Shown here in pieces: positions 15,269-22,102 of a stretch of 37,420 nt of DNA. Positions within the stretch are counted from its first letter, which is position 1; each line of letters starts with the position of its first letter. The position numbers and the translations under genes were made by a program. The DNA is from Myxococcus llanfairpwllgwyngyllgogerychwyrndrobwllllantysiliogogogochensis (lineage in GTDB: Bacteria; Myxococcota; Myxococcia; Myxococcales; Myxococcaceae): contig NZ_VIFM01000096.1 in the NCBI RefSeq assembly GCF_006636215.1, forward strand, positions 1 to 37,420. The letters run 5' to 3'. The notes below the pieces were generated by a model that had not been told where the DNA came from, ran no database searches, and was given only the letters and a program-made list of their open reading frames with translations.

Positions 15269-16708
15269 ATGCCCACTGCCCCACGCGTCCGCTTCGCTCC
15301 CTCGCCCACCGGCTACCTCCACATTGGCGGTGCCCGTACGGCGCTGATGAACTACCTCCAGGCCCGGAGGTTCGGCGGCACGTTCATTGTTCGCATGGAG
15401 GACACCGACCGCGTGCGTTCCACCGCCGAGTCGGTGCAGGCCATCCTCGACGGGTTGGTGTGGCTGGGCATCGACTGGACCGAGGGCCCTGGCAAGGAGG
15501 GCCCGCACGCGCCCTACTTCCAGACGCAGCGCCTGGACACCTATCGCGAGCACTCCCAGCGGCTGCTCGCCGAGGGCAAGGCCTACCGCTGCTACTGCAC
15601 GAAGCAGGACCTGGAGGCCCAGCGCGAGTCGATGGAGAAGTCCGGCGGCTTCTACAAGTACCCGGGCACGTGCCGCGACTTGAAGGGTCCTCCGGCGGGC
15701 CGTCGCGAGGAGGAGGCCGTCATCCGCTTCAAGATGCCCTCCACCGAGGGCACCGTGTCGTTCGACGACAAGGCGCTGGGTGTCATCACCAAGCCGTACT
15801 CGGACCTGGACGACTGGGTCATGCTGCGCGCGGACGGCATCCCGCTCTACAACTTCGGCTGCGTCATCGATGACCACCTGATGGAGATCACGTTGGTGGC
15901 GCGCGGGCAGGAGCACGTCAACTCCACCTTCCCGCAGCTGATGCTCTACCAGGCACTGGGCTGGCAGCCGCCCGAGTTCGCGCACCTGCCGCTCATCCTC
16001 GGGCCGGACCGCGAGAAGCTCTCCAAGCGCAAGCACCCGGAGGCGGATGTGATGCTGCACAAGCGCACCGGCATCATGCCGGAGGCGCTGAGCAACTTCG
16101 TCATCCGCCTGGGTTGGAGCCACGGCAACGACGAGGTCATCACTCGCGAGCAGATGGAGGAGTGGTTCGACTTCTCCGATGTCGGCACGACGTCCGGCGT
16201 GTGGAACCCGGAGAAGCTGCTGTGGCTCAACCAGCAGTGGATGAAGCTTCTGCCGGAGGCCACCGTCGCCGAGCGACTGGTGCCCTTCCTCGAGGCCAAG
16301 GGCTTCCAGGCGAAGGGCGACTCGCGGCTGGTTCCGCTGGTGCATGCGCTCAAGGAGCGCGCTCGCACGCTGGAGGAGATGGCCACCACGGCGGCGCTCT
16401 ACTTCGGCACCGGCGTCACGCTCGACGAGAAGGCCGCGGCCAAGCACCTCGTCGGTGATTCGCTCGTGCTGCTGCGCAAGGTGCGCGACGGCGTCGCCGC
16501 GCTGTCCGAGTGGACGGTGGAGTCGCTGGACGGCGTGGTGAAGGCCGTCAGCGAGTCCTCCAGCGTGGGCATGGGCAAGGTGGCGCAGCCGGTGCGGGTC
16601 GCCATCACCGGCAACACGACGAGCCCGGGCATCGGAGAGACGCTGCTGCTCGCGGGGCGGGACGAGGCCCTGCGTCGCATCGACGCCGCGCTCACGCGGG
16701 GCGGGTGA
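15269..16708 (+). CDS. gltX: Glutamyl-tRNA synthetase
   Basis: A class I aminoacyl-tRNA synthetase that charges tRNA-Glu with glutamate in the cytoplasm. The frame opens earlier, but ATG 15269 gives the standard beginning RVRFAPSPTGYLHIGGARTA with the HIGH-type signature at LHIG; 479 aa, a normal length. VRMEDTDR lies in the catalytic domain and the KMSKS-type loop reads KLSKRKH (about 250). The C-terminal half is the helical anticodon-binding domain, ending with TGNTTSPGIGETLLLAGRDEALRRI. That ending and the absence of a zinc-finger insertion fit many bacterial GltX enzymes. No good Shine-Dalgarno sequence precedes the ATG. tRNA-Gln(CTG) and tRNA-Glu(CTC) lie downstream. Whether this enzyme also mischarges tRNA-Gln cannot be judged from the sequence alone. 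Confidence 0.97.
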   Translation: MPTAPRVRFAPSPTGYLHIGGARTALMNYLQARRFGGTFIVRMEDTDRVRSTAESVQAILDGLVWLGIDWTEGPGKEGPHAPYFQTQRLDTYREHSQRLLAEGKAYRCYCTKQDLEAQRESMEKSGGFYKYPGTCRDLKGPPAGRREEEAVIRFKMPSTEGTVSFDDKALGVITKPYSDLDDWVMLRADGIPLYNFGCVIDDHLMEITLVARGQEHVNSTFPQLMLYQALGWQPPEFAHLPLILGPDREKLSKRKHPEADVMLHKRTGIMPEALSNFVIRLGWSHGNDEVITREQMEEWFDFSDVGTTSGVWNPEKLLWLNQQWMKLLPEATVAERLVPFLEAKGFQAKGDSRLVPLVHALKERARTLEEMATTAALYFGTGVTLDEKAAAKHLVGDSLVLLRKVRDGVAALSEWTVESLDGVVKAVSESSSVGMGKVAQPVRVAITGNTTSPGIGETLLLAGRDEALRRIDAALTRGG

Positions 16709-16720
16709 CGTACCGCCCGA

Positions 16721-16746
16721 CGAAGCGGTGGACGTCCGCCGCTTCG
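16721..16746 (+). terminator. Hairpin after gltX, possible terminator
   Basis: CGAAGCGG (16721-16728) pairs with CCGCTTCG (16739-16746) around a ten-base loop that is itself partly self-complementary. It starts 12 bases after the gltX stop. There is no T-run, and it lies only 20 bases before the next start codon, so it could instead be a leader structure. Confidence 0.35.
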
Positions 16747-16765
16747 GCACCTATCTTCACCACCC

Positions 16766-17173
16766 ATGATGCGTGCACTTGACACCATGAAACGGCATTT
16801 CTATAAGGCGCGCCCGCTCGGTGCGGCGCTGTGTGCGCTCTGGGTGGCGGGGGCGAGTGCCGACGTGGTCAGCGGCGCGCAGCTTCCGGACGGTGCTCAG
16901 AAGGTGGGGGAGAACCGTTACAGGGTGCCGAAGGACTTCGAGGCGACGCTGGACTACTACCGCTCGGTCTATTCGACGAGCAGCTATCCACGACGGCAGA
17001 TCGTCAACCAGCCGGGCGTGAAAGCGGTCCACATCACCAACCTCTCGGGGAAGAACTTCGCGGGGCTGAATATTTACGAGGCGAACGAGGAAGTTCGCAT
17101 CTACATCGTCCCGACCCAGCAGGCGGTCAAGCCGGTGAAAAAGCCGGAGACGAAGTCGGGGAAGAAGAAGTAG
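16766..17173 (+). CDS. Small secreted protein of unknown function
   Basis: A 135-aa protein with a basic start and a hydrophobic segment (LGAALCALWVAGASA), reading as a signal peptide cleaved before DVVSG. The start could be ATG 16766, 16769 or 16787; none has a clear ribosome-binding site. The mature part of about 100 residues contains RVPKDFEATLDYYRSVY, then PGVKAVHITNLSGKNFAGLNIYE and VRIYIVPTQ. It ends in a lysine-rich tail (KPVKKPETKSGKKK). I do not recognise the family. The layout suggests a small periplasmic or surface beta-rich domain with a basic tail that could bind nucleic acid or anionic polymers, which is speculation. It follows gltX in the same direction and precedes two tRNA genes. 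Confidence 0.75.
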   Translation: MMRALDTMKRHFYKARPLGAALCALWVAGASADVVSGAQLPDGAQKVGENRYRVPKDFEATLDYYRSVYSTSSYPRRQIVNQPGVKAVHITNLSGKNFAGLNIYEANEEVRIYIVPTQQAVKPVKKPETKSGKKK

Positions 17174-17249
17174 AAGTCGCAGCAGCAGCCGCCCACCGAA
17201 GTTGTTGCAGTCGCTGGGCGGTGTTGGTAGTAGAGGCAGCCGCAGTGAT

Positions 17250-17320
17250 TGGGGAATCGTCTAACGGCAGGACAGCAGACTCTGACTCTGCTTATCTAGG
17301 TTCGAATCCTAGTTCCCCAG
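17250..17320 (+). tRNA. tRNA-Gln (anticodon CTG)
   Basis: The acceptor stem TGGGGAA pairs fully with TTCCCCA (17313-17319), with discriminator G17320. The anticodon arm is GCAGA-CTCTGAC-TCTGC, placing CTG in the loop, so it reads CAG codons for glutamine. The T-arm carries the usual GGTTCGAATCC core. CCA is not encoded. A weak promoter-like pair, TTGCAG (17205-17210) and TAGTAG (17228-17233), has 17-base spacing upstream; this is tentative. Confidence 0.96.
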
Positions 17321-17434
17321 CTCGCAGCACCGCAGTCCGCAGCACCTCAGGAAGCTCGAAATCAGAAGGTTGACGAGAGCAAAACGAGAATGTAGGAAGC
17401 AGCAGCAGAAACACGGTGGTTGCAGCGAAATGTC

Positions 17435-17506
17435 GGCCCTGTCGTCTAGCGGTTAGGACGGAGCCCTCTCACGGCTCAAACTCGGGTTCGAATCCCGGCA
17501 GGGTCA
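17435..17506 (+). tRNA. tRNA-Glu (anticodon CTC)
   Basis: The acceptor stem GGCCCTG pairs with CAGGGTC (17499-17505, one G-T pair), with discriminator A17506. The anticodon arm GAGCC-CTCTCAC-GGCTC places CTC in the loop, so it reads GAG for glutamate. The T-arm holds GGGTTCGAATCCC. CCA is not encoded. It lies 114 bases after tRNA-Gln; a TTGACG at 17370-17375 could be the -35 box of its own promoter. A clear terminator follows directly. Confidence 0.96.
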
Positions 17507-17511
17507 CTCCG

Positions 17512-17548
17512 ACGCCGCCTTCTGAAAAGAAGGCGGCGTTTTGTTTTT
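17512..17548 (+). terminator. Intrinsic terminator after the tRNA genes
   Basis: ACGCCGCCTTC (17512-17522) pairs perfectly over 11 bases with GAAGGCGGCGT (17529-17539) around a six-base loop TGAAAA. A T-rich run to 17548 follows. This is the best rho-independent terminator in the window. It ends tRNA-Glu transcription and separates it from the DUF2625-like gene. Confidence 0.93.
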
Positions 17549-17568
17549 CCGGGGCACGGTGGCTCGCC

Positions 17569-18249
17569 ATGCGGACGTTGCAGGAGCTGCTCGACGCAAC
17601 CTCGCCCGCCTGGCCCCTCGTGCAGGAGTGGCTCGCCTCCGCGAGCAGCCCCGTCGAGGTTCTGCCTCGGGATGAAGTGGCTGCGGGCGAGGTGCTCCAG
17701 CAGCTTCAAGTGACGACCCGCTCCACCTTGGGCGCGGTGGCCTATGAAACAGGTGGGCTGCTCGTCGACCAGGGCTGGCTCCGAGTCCTGGGCAGCGGTG
17801 GTGTGCGGATGCGCGGGAGCCTGGCGAATTGGAATGCCCTGGGCGTGCATCTGGCGGTGGCACCGACACAAGGGATGCTGCTCGTCGCCCACGACGTCCT
17901 CGGTGGCCACTTCGCACTCGACGGCGGGGCGCTCGGCGAAGGACGTGGCGGCGCGTTCTACTTCGCCCCCGACTCGCTCAAGTGGGAGGACCTGGGACGC
18001 GGCTACTCGGACCTGCTCGCCTTCTTTCTTGGAGGAGATCTCTCCGAGTTCTACGGCGCGTACCGCTGGTCCGGCTGGAGCGAGGATGTCTCACGCCTCT
18101 CCCCGGATGAGGGTTTCTCTCTCCACCCTCCGCTATGGACAGCGGAGGGCAAGGACCCTGCCCTCGTGTCTCGGCGCGCGGTCCCCATGACGGAGTTGCT
18201 GAACGTCCAGCTCGAGTTCGCGCGTCAGCTCGACGGCACTGCCCCCTGA
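17569..18249 (+). CDS. DUF2625-family protein of unknown function
   Basis: The open frame runs back through tRNA-Glu, so the start is taken as ATG 17569 just after the terminator; 226 aa. The sequence begins MRTLQELLDA. It contains PLVQEWLASA, TTRSTLGAVAYETGGLLVD, WLRVLGSG, VAHDVLGGHFALDGGALG and FYFAPDSLKWEDLGRGYSDL, and ends near LHPPLWTAEGKD. From memory this pattern is the DUF2625 family, soluble cytoplasmic proteins of unknown function found sporadically in bacteria. No signal peptide or membrane helix is visible. No clear ribosome-binding site precedes the ATG, and it has no obvious operon partner: the next gene is convergent, with its stop 38 bases away. Confidence 0.82.
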   Translation: MRTLQELLDATSPAWPLVQEWLASASSPVEVLPRDEVAAGEVLQQLQVTTRSTLGAVAYETGGLLVDQGWLRVLGSGGVRMRGSLANWNALGVHLAVAPTQGMLLVAHDVLGGHFALDGGALGEGRGGAFYFAPDSLKWEDLGRGYSDLLAFFLGGDLSEFYGAYRWSGWSEDVSRLSPDEGFSLHPPLWTAEGKDPALVSRRAVPMTELLNVQLEFARQLDGTAP

Positions 18250-18287
18250 GGGCGCTCGCGTCCCGTCGCCTCCCCTGCTGAACCGAC

Positions 18288-19259
18288 TCAAGCCGACGGC
18301 GTGGGGATGCTCCGACGGAACACGGAGAGCGCGGCGGCGAGCCGGTCCTGTGCCCGCTGCACGCCCCGGCGCAGGAGCAGCATCCGCACCTTCTCCGGAA
18401 GCGCGCTCGCGCCCTGCGTGCTGCCAAATCCCACCAGGTCCATGCGCAGGGTGATGGCCTCCAGCAGGTCCCCCAGGTCCGCCTGCGGACTGGCCAGCAG
18501 CAGCACGTCCGGAGGCCGTCGCTGGAGGCGCTCCGCCAGCGTGCGCCACTGTGGATCGCCCGTCTCGACAACGACGACGTCCACCGTCTCCAGCTCAGGC
18601 GCGTACGGCGCCACCTCCCGCACCTCGAAGCCCGCCTCCCTCAGCGCGCGGAGCGCATCCTCGCTGCCCACCACCGCCACCTTCCCCTCCAGCACCGTGC
18701 GAGAGGACTCCTCGTAGGCCCGCAGCTCCACCTCCAGCGCCACGTGCGCCGGCTCCGGTGCGTCCTGCCCTGCCGCCAACAGCGCGGCCGCTTCCCGGGC
18801 CTGTTCCCGCGCCTGCTCCCGCACCTGCGTCCCGGACGTCCGCCGCTCCAGCGCCGCCCGCACCTTGGCGCGCAGCACACGCAAGTCGTCGAATGGCTTG
18901 AGGATGTAGTCACTCGCCCCCGCGGCGAACGCGGCGATGACGGACTCGCTGCTCGCGTAGGCCGTAATCATCAGCGCCTCCATCGTGGGCTGGAGGTTGC
19001 GCGCCTCCGCGACGAGCTCCACCCCACCCATGCCGGGCAGGTTCTTGTCCGTCACCAGCACGTCGACGCGCTGCTCGCGAAGAATGGGCAGCGCATCCTC
19101 CGCGCTCGCCGCCACCAACACCACCAGGTCCGACTCGCGCTCCAATAGCCGCGCGCAGATGTCGAGCACGACGGGCTCGTCGTCCACCACCAACACCGTC
19201 GAGGCGAGCGTTCCCCCCTCCCCACCGCCGCCCTCACCGGTCTCGAACGGGAGATCCAT
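18288..19259 (-). CDS. Response regulator with a pseudoreceiver-like second half
   Basis: The start is ATG 19259 (323 aa) or GTG 19277; neither has a strong ribosome-binding site. After a Gly/Glu-rich leader comes a full receiver: VLVVDDEPV, phosphoacceptor Asp in LVTDKNLPGMGG (about residue 71), ITAYAS and the lysine in YILKPFDD. A charged helix with repeated REQA units follows. The last 130 residues show alternating beta and alpha character: KVAVVGSEDALRALREAGF, VDVVVVETGDPQW and PPDVLLLASPQADL. This resembles a second receiver fold, but the phosphoacceptor position is not evident and no DNA-binding or enzymatic output is seen. It may act by binding partners. It is transcribed divergently from the two-TM protein gene at 19318, and a receiver-kinase gene lies beyond that. 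Confidence 0.87.
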   Translation of the reverse strand: MDLPFETGEGGGGEGGTLASTVLVVDDEPVVLDICARLLERESDLVVLVAASAEDALPILREQRVDVLVTDKNLPGMGGVELVAEARNLQPTMEALMITAYASSESVIAAFAAGASDYILKPFDDLRVLRAKVRAALERRTSGTQVREQAREQAREAAALLAAGQDAPEPAHVALEVELRAYEESSRTVLEGKVAVVGSEDALRALREAGFEVREVAPYAPELETVDVVVVETGDPQWRTLAERLQRRPPDVLLLASPQADLGDLLEAITLRMDLVGFGSTQGASALPEKVRMLLLRRGVQRAQDRLAAALSVFRRSIPTPSA

Positions 19260-19317
19260 GACTTGGGAGATTCGCACAGCTTCACGCGGACTTCGAGGCT
19301 CGCATGCGAGGGCCGCT

Positions 19318-19914
19318 ATGCTGACGTCCGTGGCGAGCTTCGAGGACGCGTTGCTGGAGAACCGGGTGCCCCCGCTGCTGGGGGACGTGCGCCTGCGTTA
19401 CGACGGGGGGCGGCTGCTGGGCGAATCCCTCCCTCCGCGCTGGGAGCGGAGAATGCTGCCGGGACTGTGTGTGGGTGTCGCCGTGGGCTGCGCGCTGGGC
19501 GCCGCCGTCATGGTGGGCCTCGAGAAGGGCGCCTTCCCCATCACAGCCGGGACGCTGGCCCTCGTCGCCGCGGCCCTCGTGGGAGTGGCCCTGCGATTCG
19601 AGGCCCGGCTGGGACGCCGCCGATTCGTGCTGCACTTCCGCTCGGAGACGCTGCGCCTGGAGCGGCTGGCCTGGACCCCCGGCGCCACCCGCTCGGAGCT
19701 GGTGCCCTTCGACGCCGTGCGCGCGGTGCACCTCGTCGAGCGTCCCGGGCCCCGCTACGCGCTCGTCGTGGAGTACGCCCCCGAAGGGGCGCAGCCCCAG
19801 CGCGCGGTGCTGGTGGAGGACGTACGCCGCTCGGAAGGCGAGTCACTCCACCGGATGTGGCGCGTGCTCAGCAACGCCTTCGGCCTCAGGGGAGCGGGGC
19901 TCGCCGGAGGGTGA
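19318..19914 (+). CDS. Two-TM membrane protein of unknown function
   Basis: The frame is open far upstream, but that part is the shadow of the response-regulator gene; ATG 19318 is taken as the start (198 aa). Residues up to about 43 are soluble. Two adjacent TM helices follow (PGLCVGVAVGCALGAAVMVG and ITAGTLALVAAALVGVAL). A cytoplasmic C-terminal domain of about 110 residues has FVLHFRSETLRLERLAW, LVPFDAVRAVHLVERPG and YALVVEYAPEG. The alternating strands and the position after a TM pair recall bacterial PH-like domains, but that is only an impression. It lies divergent from a response regulator. Its last 29 bases overlap the end of the convergent receiver-kinase gene. Confidence 0.75.
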   Translation: MLTSVASFEDALLENRVPPLLGDVRLRYDGGRLLGESLPPRWERRMLPGLCVGVAVGCALGAAVMVGLEKGAFPITAGTLALVAAALVGVALRFEARLGRRRFVLHFRSETLRLERLAWTPGATRSELVPFDAVRAVHLVERPGPRYALVVEYAPEGAQPQRAVLVEDVRRSEGESLHRMWRVLSNAFGLRGAGLAGG

Positions 19915-21043
19915 TTTCGATGTCCGTTCCCTCACCCGGCGTGGACGACAGCCGCAGGTTGCCACCCGCCTGCGTCACCAGCTCCCGGCAGATGGACAGG
20001 CCCAGGCCCGTGCCGATGCCCACCGGCTTCGTGGTGAACAGCGGCTGGAAGACGCGCTCCTGCAGGTCCATGGGGATGCCGCAGCCGTTGTCCGCCACCG
20101 TGAGGACCACGTCCTCGGGGCGTACGGACCAGCGCACCTCGATGCGCCCCTGACGTCCCGTGCCACCCATGGCCTGCGCCGCGTTGACCACGAGGTTGAG
20201 CAACACCTGGCACAACTTCACCGGACCGAAGACGACCCGCACCGGCTCGCCGTTGCTCGTCAGCCGCGCCCTGTCTCGCACCTCCGCCCGCGCCAGCTTC
20301 ACCGCGAAGGAGACCACTTCGGCCACGTCCGCCGTGCCCTCCATGTCCTCGCCACGCGCCTGCGCGCGCAGCCCGAGCGCCACCTGCCGCAGATGCTCCG
20401 CGCCGTCCGCCAGGTCCTTGATGAGCGCGGGCAGGTCCTCCACCGTCTCCGCGACAGGAGGACTCGGGTCCGCCGGCAGGTGCTTCGACACGTACTGGAT
20501 GACACTGGTCAGGTCGCGCTGCAGCGACGCCACGTTCTGCGACAGGTAACCCACCGGGCCCATCAGCTCGTGGGCGATGCCCGCCGTCACCTGACCCAGC
20601 GTGGCCAGACGCTCCGACTTCATCATCCGCCCTTCCACCTCGCGGATGCGCAGCTCCAGCCGGGCAATCTTCAGCGCGTCGTCCAGCGCCGCCTGAAGCT
20701 CCGAGCGGTCCCACGGCTTGACGAAGTAGCGCGTCACCTGGCCGCGGTTCACCGCGTCGATGACGGCCTGCATGTCCGCATACGCCGTGACGAGCATGCG
20801 CTTGGCGTCGGGCGCAATCGAACGCGCCCGCTCCAGCAGCTCCACGCCCGTCATCCCCGGCATGCGCTGGTCGGAGAGGATGACGCCAATCTCTCCCTTG
20901 CGCTGCTCGAGCAGCGTCAACGCCTCGCTTGGCGATGCGCTGCGGAAGATGCGGAAGCGTTGTCCGAAGTTCGCGTCGAAGACCCGCAGGTTCAGGGCGT
21001 CGTCGTCGACGTACAGCACCGCGGGTAGCTCAGACGGGTTCAT
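19886..21043 (-). CDS. Receiver-histidine kinase hybrid (N-terminal REC, HisKA, HATPase)
   Basis: A 385-aa soluble kinase. The receiver comes first: VLYVDDDALN, phosphoacceptor Asp58 in ILSDQRMPGMTG, TAYAD and KPWDRSEL. A coiled coil leads to the H-box with His158 (GIAHELMGPVGYL). The ATP-binding domain has the N-box LLNLVVNAAQAM, G1 DNGCGIP, F-box FQPLFTTK and G2 GTGLGLSI, all intact, and ends in GEGTDIEITL. The RpfG/HupR-like receiver placed before the kinase suggests the kinase is switched by phosphorylation from another kinase. No membrane segment is seen, so the input is cytoplasmic. It overlaps the convergent two-TM gene at its 3' end, and another receiver protein lies beyond. A functional set of these three genes is possible but unproven. 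Confidence 0.93.
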   Translation of the reverse strand: MNPSELPAVLYVDDDALNLRVFDANFGQRFRIFRSASPSEALTLLEQRKGEIGVILSDQRMPGMTGVELLERARSIAPDAKRMLVTAYADMQAVIDAVNRGQVTRYFVKPWDRSELQAALDDALKIARLELRIREVEGRMMKSERLATLGQVTAGIAHELMGPVGYLSQNVASLQRDLTSVIQYVSKHLPADPSPPVAETVEDLPALIKDLADGAEHLRQVALGLRAQARGEDMEGTADVAEVVSFAVKLARAEVRDRARLTSNGEPVRVVFGPVKLCQVLLNLVVNAAQAMGGTGRQGRIEVRWSVRPEDVVLTVADNGCGIPMDLQERVFQPLFTTKPVGIGTGLGLSICRELVTQAGGNLRLSSTPGEGTDIEITLRRAPLP

Positions 21044-21305
21044 GACGCTCCTCCTGGCCGGCTATCCCACGACGAGGCCAGGCTGGTGACGCCTAGGATA
21101 GCGCCTCCTCCGACTCCCTTTCTTCTGGGTGCCGACGGAACCGTCCCCCCGGGACGCAATGCCTCCTCAACTCTAGAGCAACCAGACAGGTTTGACCCCC
21201 AGGAAAATCCAGACGACCGCATGGTTCCCTGCCTGGGCACGGAGGTGCCAGGCGGCTTTGCATGGACACGCCGGGAGAGCGCCCGGCGCGCCTGGGAGGG
21301 AGGAT

Positions 21306-21620
21306 TCAGCGGGGAGATGTGAGGGTGGAGTCGCGCGTCTCGGGGAGCTGCTCCGCGTGGGCGGCATCCTGCTCGAGGGCCACGGCCACCGCGTCCACGG
21401 AGGGGAAGCTGCCCCTGGGCAGCACGCCCAGCAGCGAGAGCACCGTGGGCGGGGCCTCGTTCTCCCGGGCCACCCAGGTGAGCTCTTCAGCGGTGAGGGG
21501 GAACACCGCGCCGAGCAGGGCCTGGTGCAGCGACTGCGCGAGAGGCAGCGGCTGGCCCACCCGCTCCTCCAACTCCGACACACCCTGGACGAGCCGTTCG
21601 CGTGTCATGTCGTCGTTCAT
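21306..21620 (-). CDS. Small DUF2795-type protein
   Basis: The frame opens at 21683, but ATG 21620 or 21608 are likelier starts (104 or 100 aa); no clear ribosome-binding site distinguishes them. The central part shows ALLGAVFPLTAEELTWVAREN, then AP-type residues and VLSLLGVLPRGSFPSVDAVAVAL. This matches the pattern of the DUF2795 family as I remember it: a short helical domain with a phenylalanine-proline turn and a second helix after a PxxxF motif. Function unknown; some relatives are small stand-alone proteins. It is divergent from the small charged protein at 21794. The 262 bases between its end and the kinase gene at 21043 hold no gene I can support. Confidence 0.7.
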   Translation of the reverse strand: MNDDMTRERLVQGVSELEERVGQPLPLAQSLHQALLGAVFPLTAEELTWVARENEAPPTVLSLLGVLPRGSFPSVDAVAVALEQDAAHAEQLPETRDSTLTSPR

Positions 21621-21793
21621 TTGGACGAAGTTAAGCAGCGAACCGACGCGGCTGCCGGCCTTTTTTTCGTGCCTGCTCAGCAAGCGAGGGAACGGGCCTT
21701 GCGGCGAGGCCTCGGGGTGGACGCCTATCGCCTCGCGTCACACCGTTAACGGAGGGACTCCGCACGAGTCTCCACCCCCAGGAGGACAGCGCC

Positions 21794-22036
21794 ATGGCGC
21801 ACCAGGACAAGCCGGACGACGTGCCGCGCAATGCGGCCAGTGACAGCGATTACGTGGAGCACATCGAACACGTGGAGGCCACGCGCCCCGAGCCCTGGCC
21901 GGGCATGCGGGGGCGTTCGCTGGGAGACGAGCACGACCTGCCCACGGGCACGAGCCGCGAGCAGCAGGCGAGCGTGACGTGCGAGCAGCGACGACTGGAA
22001 GAGGAAGCGCGCCGCGAAGAGCCGACGCGCCAGTGA
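21794..22036 (+). CDS. Small charged, probably disordered protein
   Basis: An 80-aa protein preceded by a perfect AGGAGG (21780-21785) at ideal spacing from ATG 21794, which is the main evidence that it is translated. It is rich in Glu, Asp, Arg and Gln (YVEHIEHVEATRPEPWPG, RRLEEEARREEPTRQ), with one Cys, no signal peptide and no hydrophobic core, so it is probably disordered or a short helix. No family is recognised. A perfect ten-base palindrome CCGTTAACGG (21743-21752) lies about 40 bases before the start and could be an operator. It is followed by a strong hairpin that separates it from the convergent pdhC. Confidence 0.65.
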   Translation: MAHQDKPDDVPRNAASDSDYVEHIEHVEATRPEPWPGMRGRSLGDEHDLPTGTSREQQASVTCEQRRLEEEARREEPTRQ

Positions 22037-22040
22037 CGAA

Positions 22041-22093
22041 GTGGCCCGCTCCCGTGCGCCCCGCGGAATGGGGCACGACGAGGAGCGGGCCAC
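22041..22093. terminator. Long nested hairpin between convergent genes, likely bidirectional terminator
   Basis: GTGGCCCGCTCC (22041-22052) pairs perfectly with GGAGCGGGCCAC (22082-22093). Inside, CGTGC-CCCC-type bases pair with GGGGCACG with one bulge, extending the stem. It lies four bases after the small protein stop and nine bases before the pdhC stop. There is no T-run, but the stem strength and position suit a terminator for both sides in a G+C-rich genome. Confidence 0.7.
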
Positions 22094-22102
22094 GAGAACG
22101 GC

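Noticed and set aside
15212..16750. Minus-strand ORF of 512 codons opposite gltX
   Set aside because: gltX is unmistakable on the plus strand.
17189..17221. Inverted repeat CCGCCCA/TGGGCGG before tRNA-Gln as a terminator
   Set aside because: It has only seven pairs with a 19-base loop and no T-run, and overlaps a possible tRNA promoter.
17250..17506. tRNA pair as a possible integration site for a mobile element
   Set aside because: No integrase, no repeated tRNA 3' end and no foreign-looking block were seen near it.
21086..21322. Plus-strand ORF of 78 codons in the gap after the receiver-kinase gene
   Set aside because: It has a GTG start without a ribosome-binding site and proline-rich, patternless sequence; part overlaps the DUF2795-type gene.
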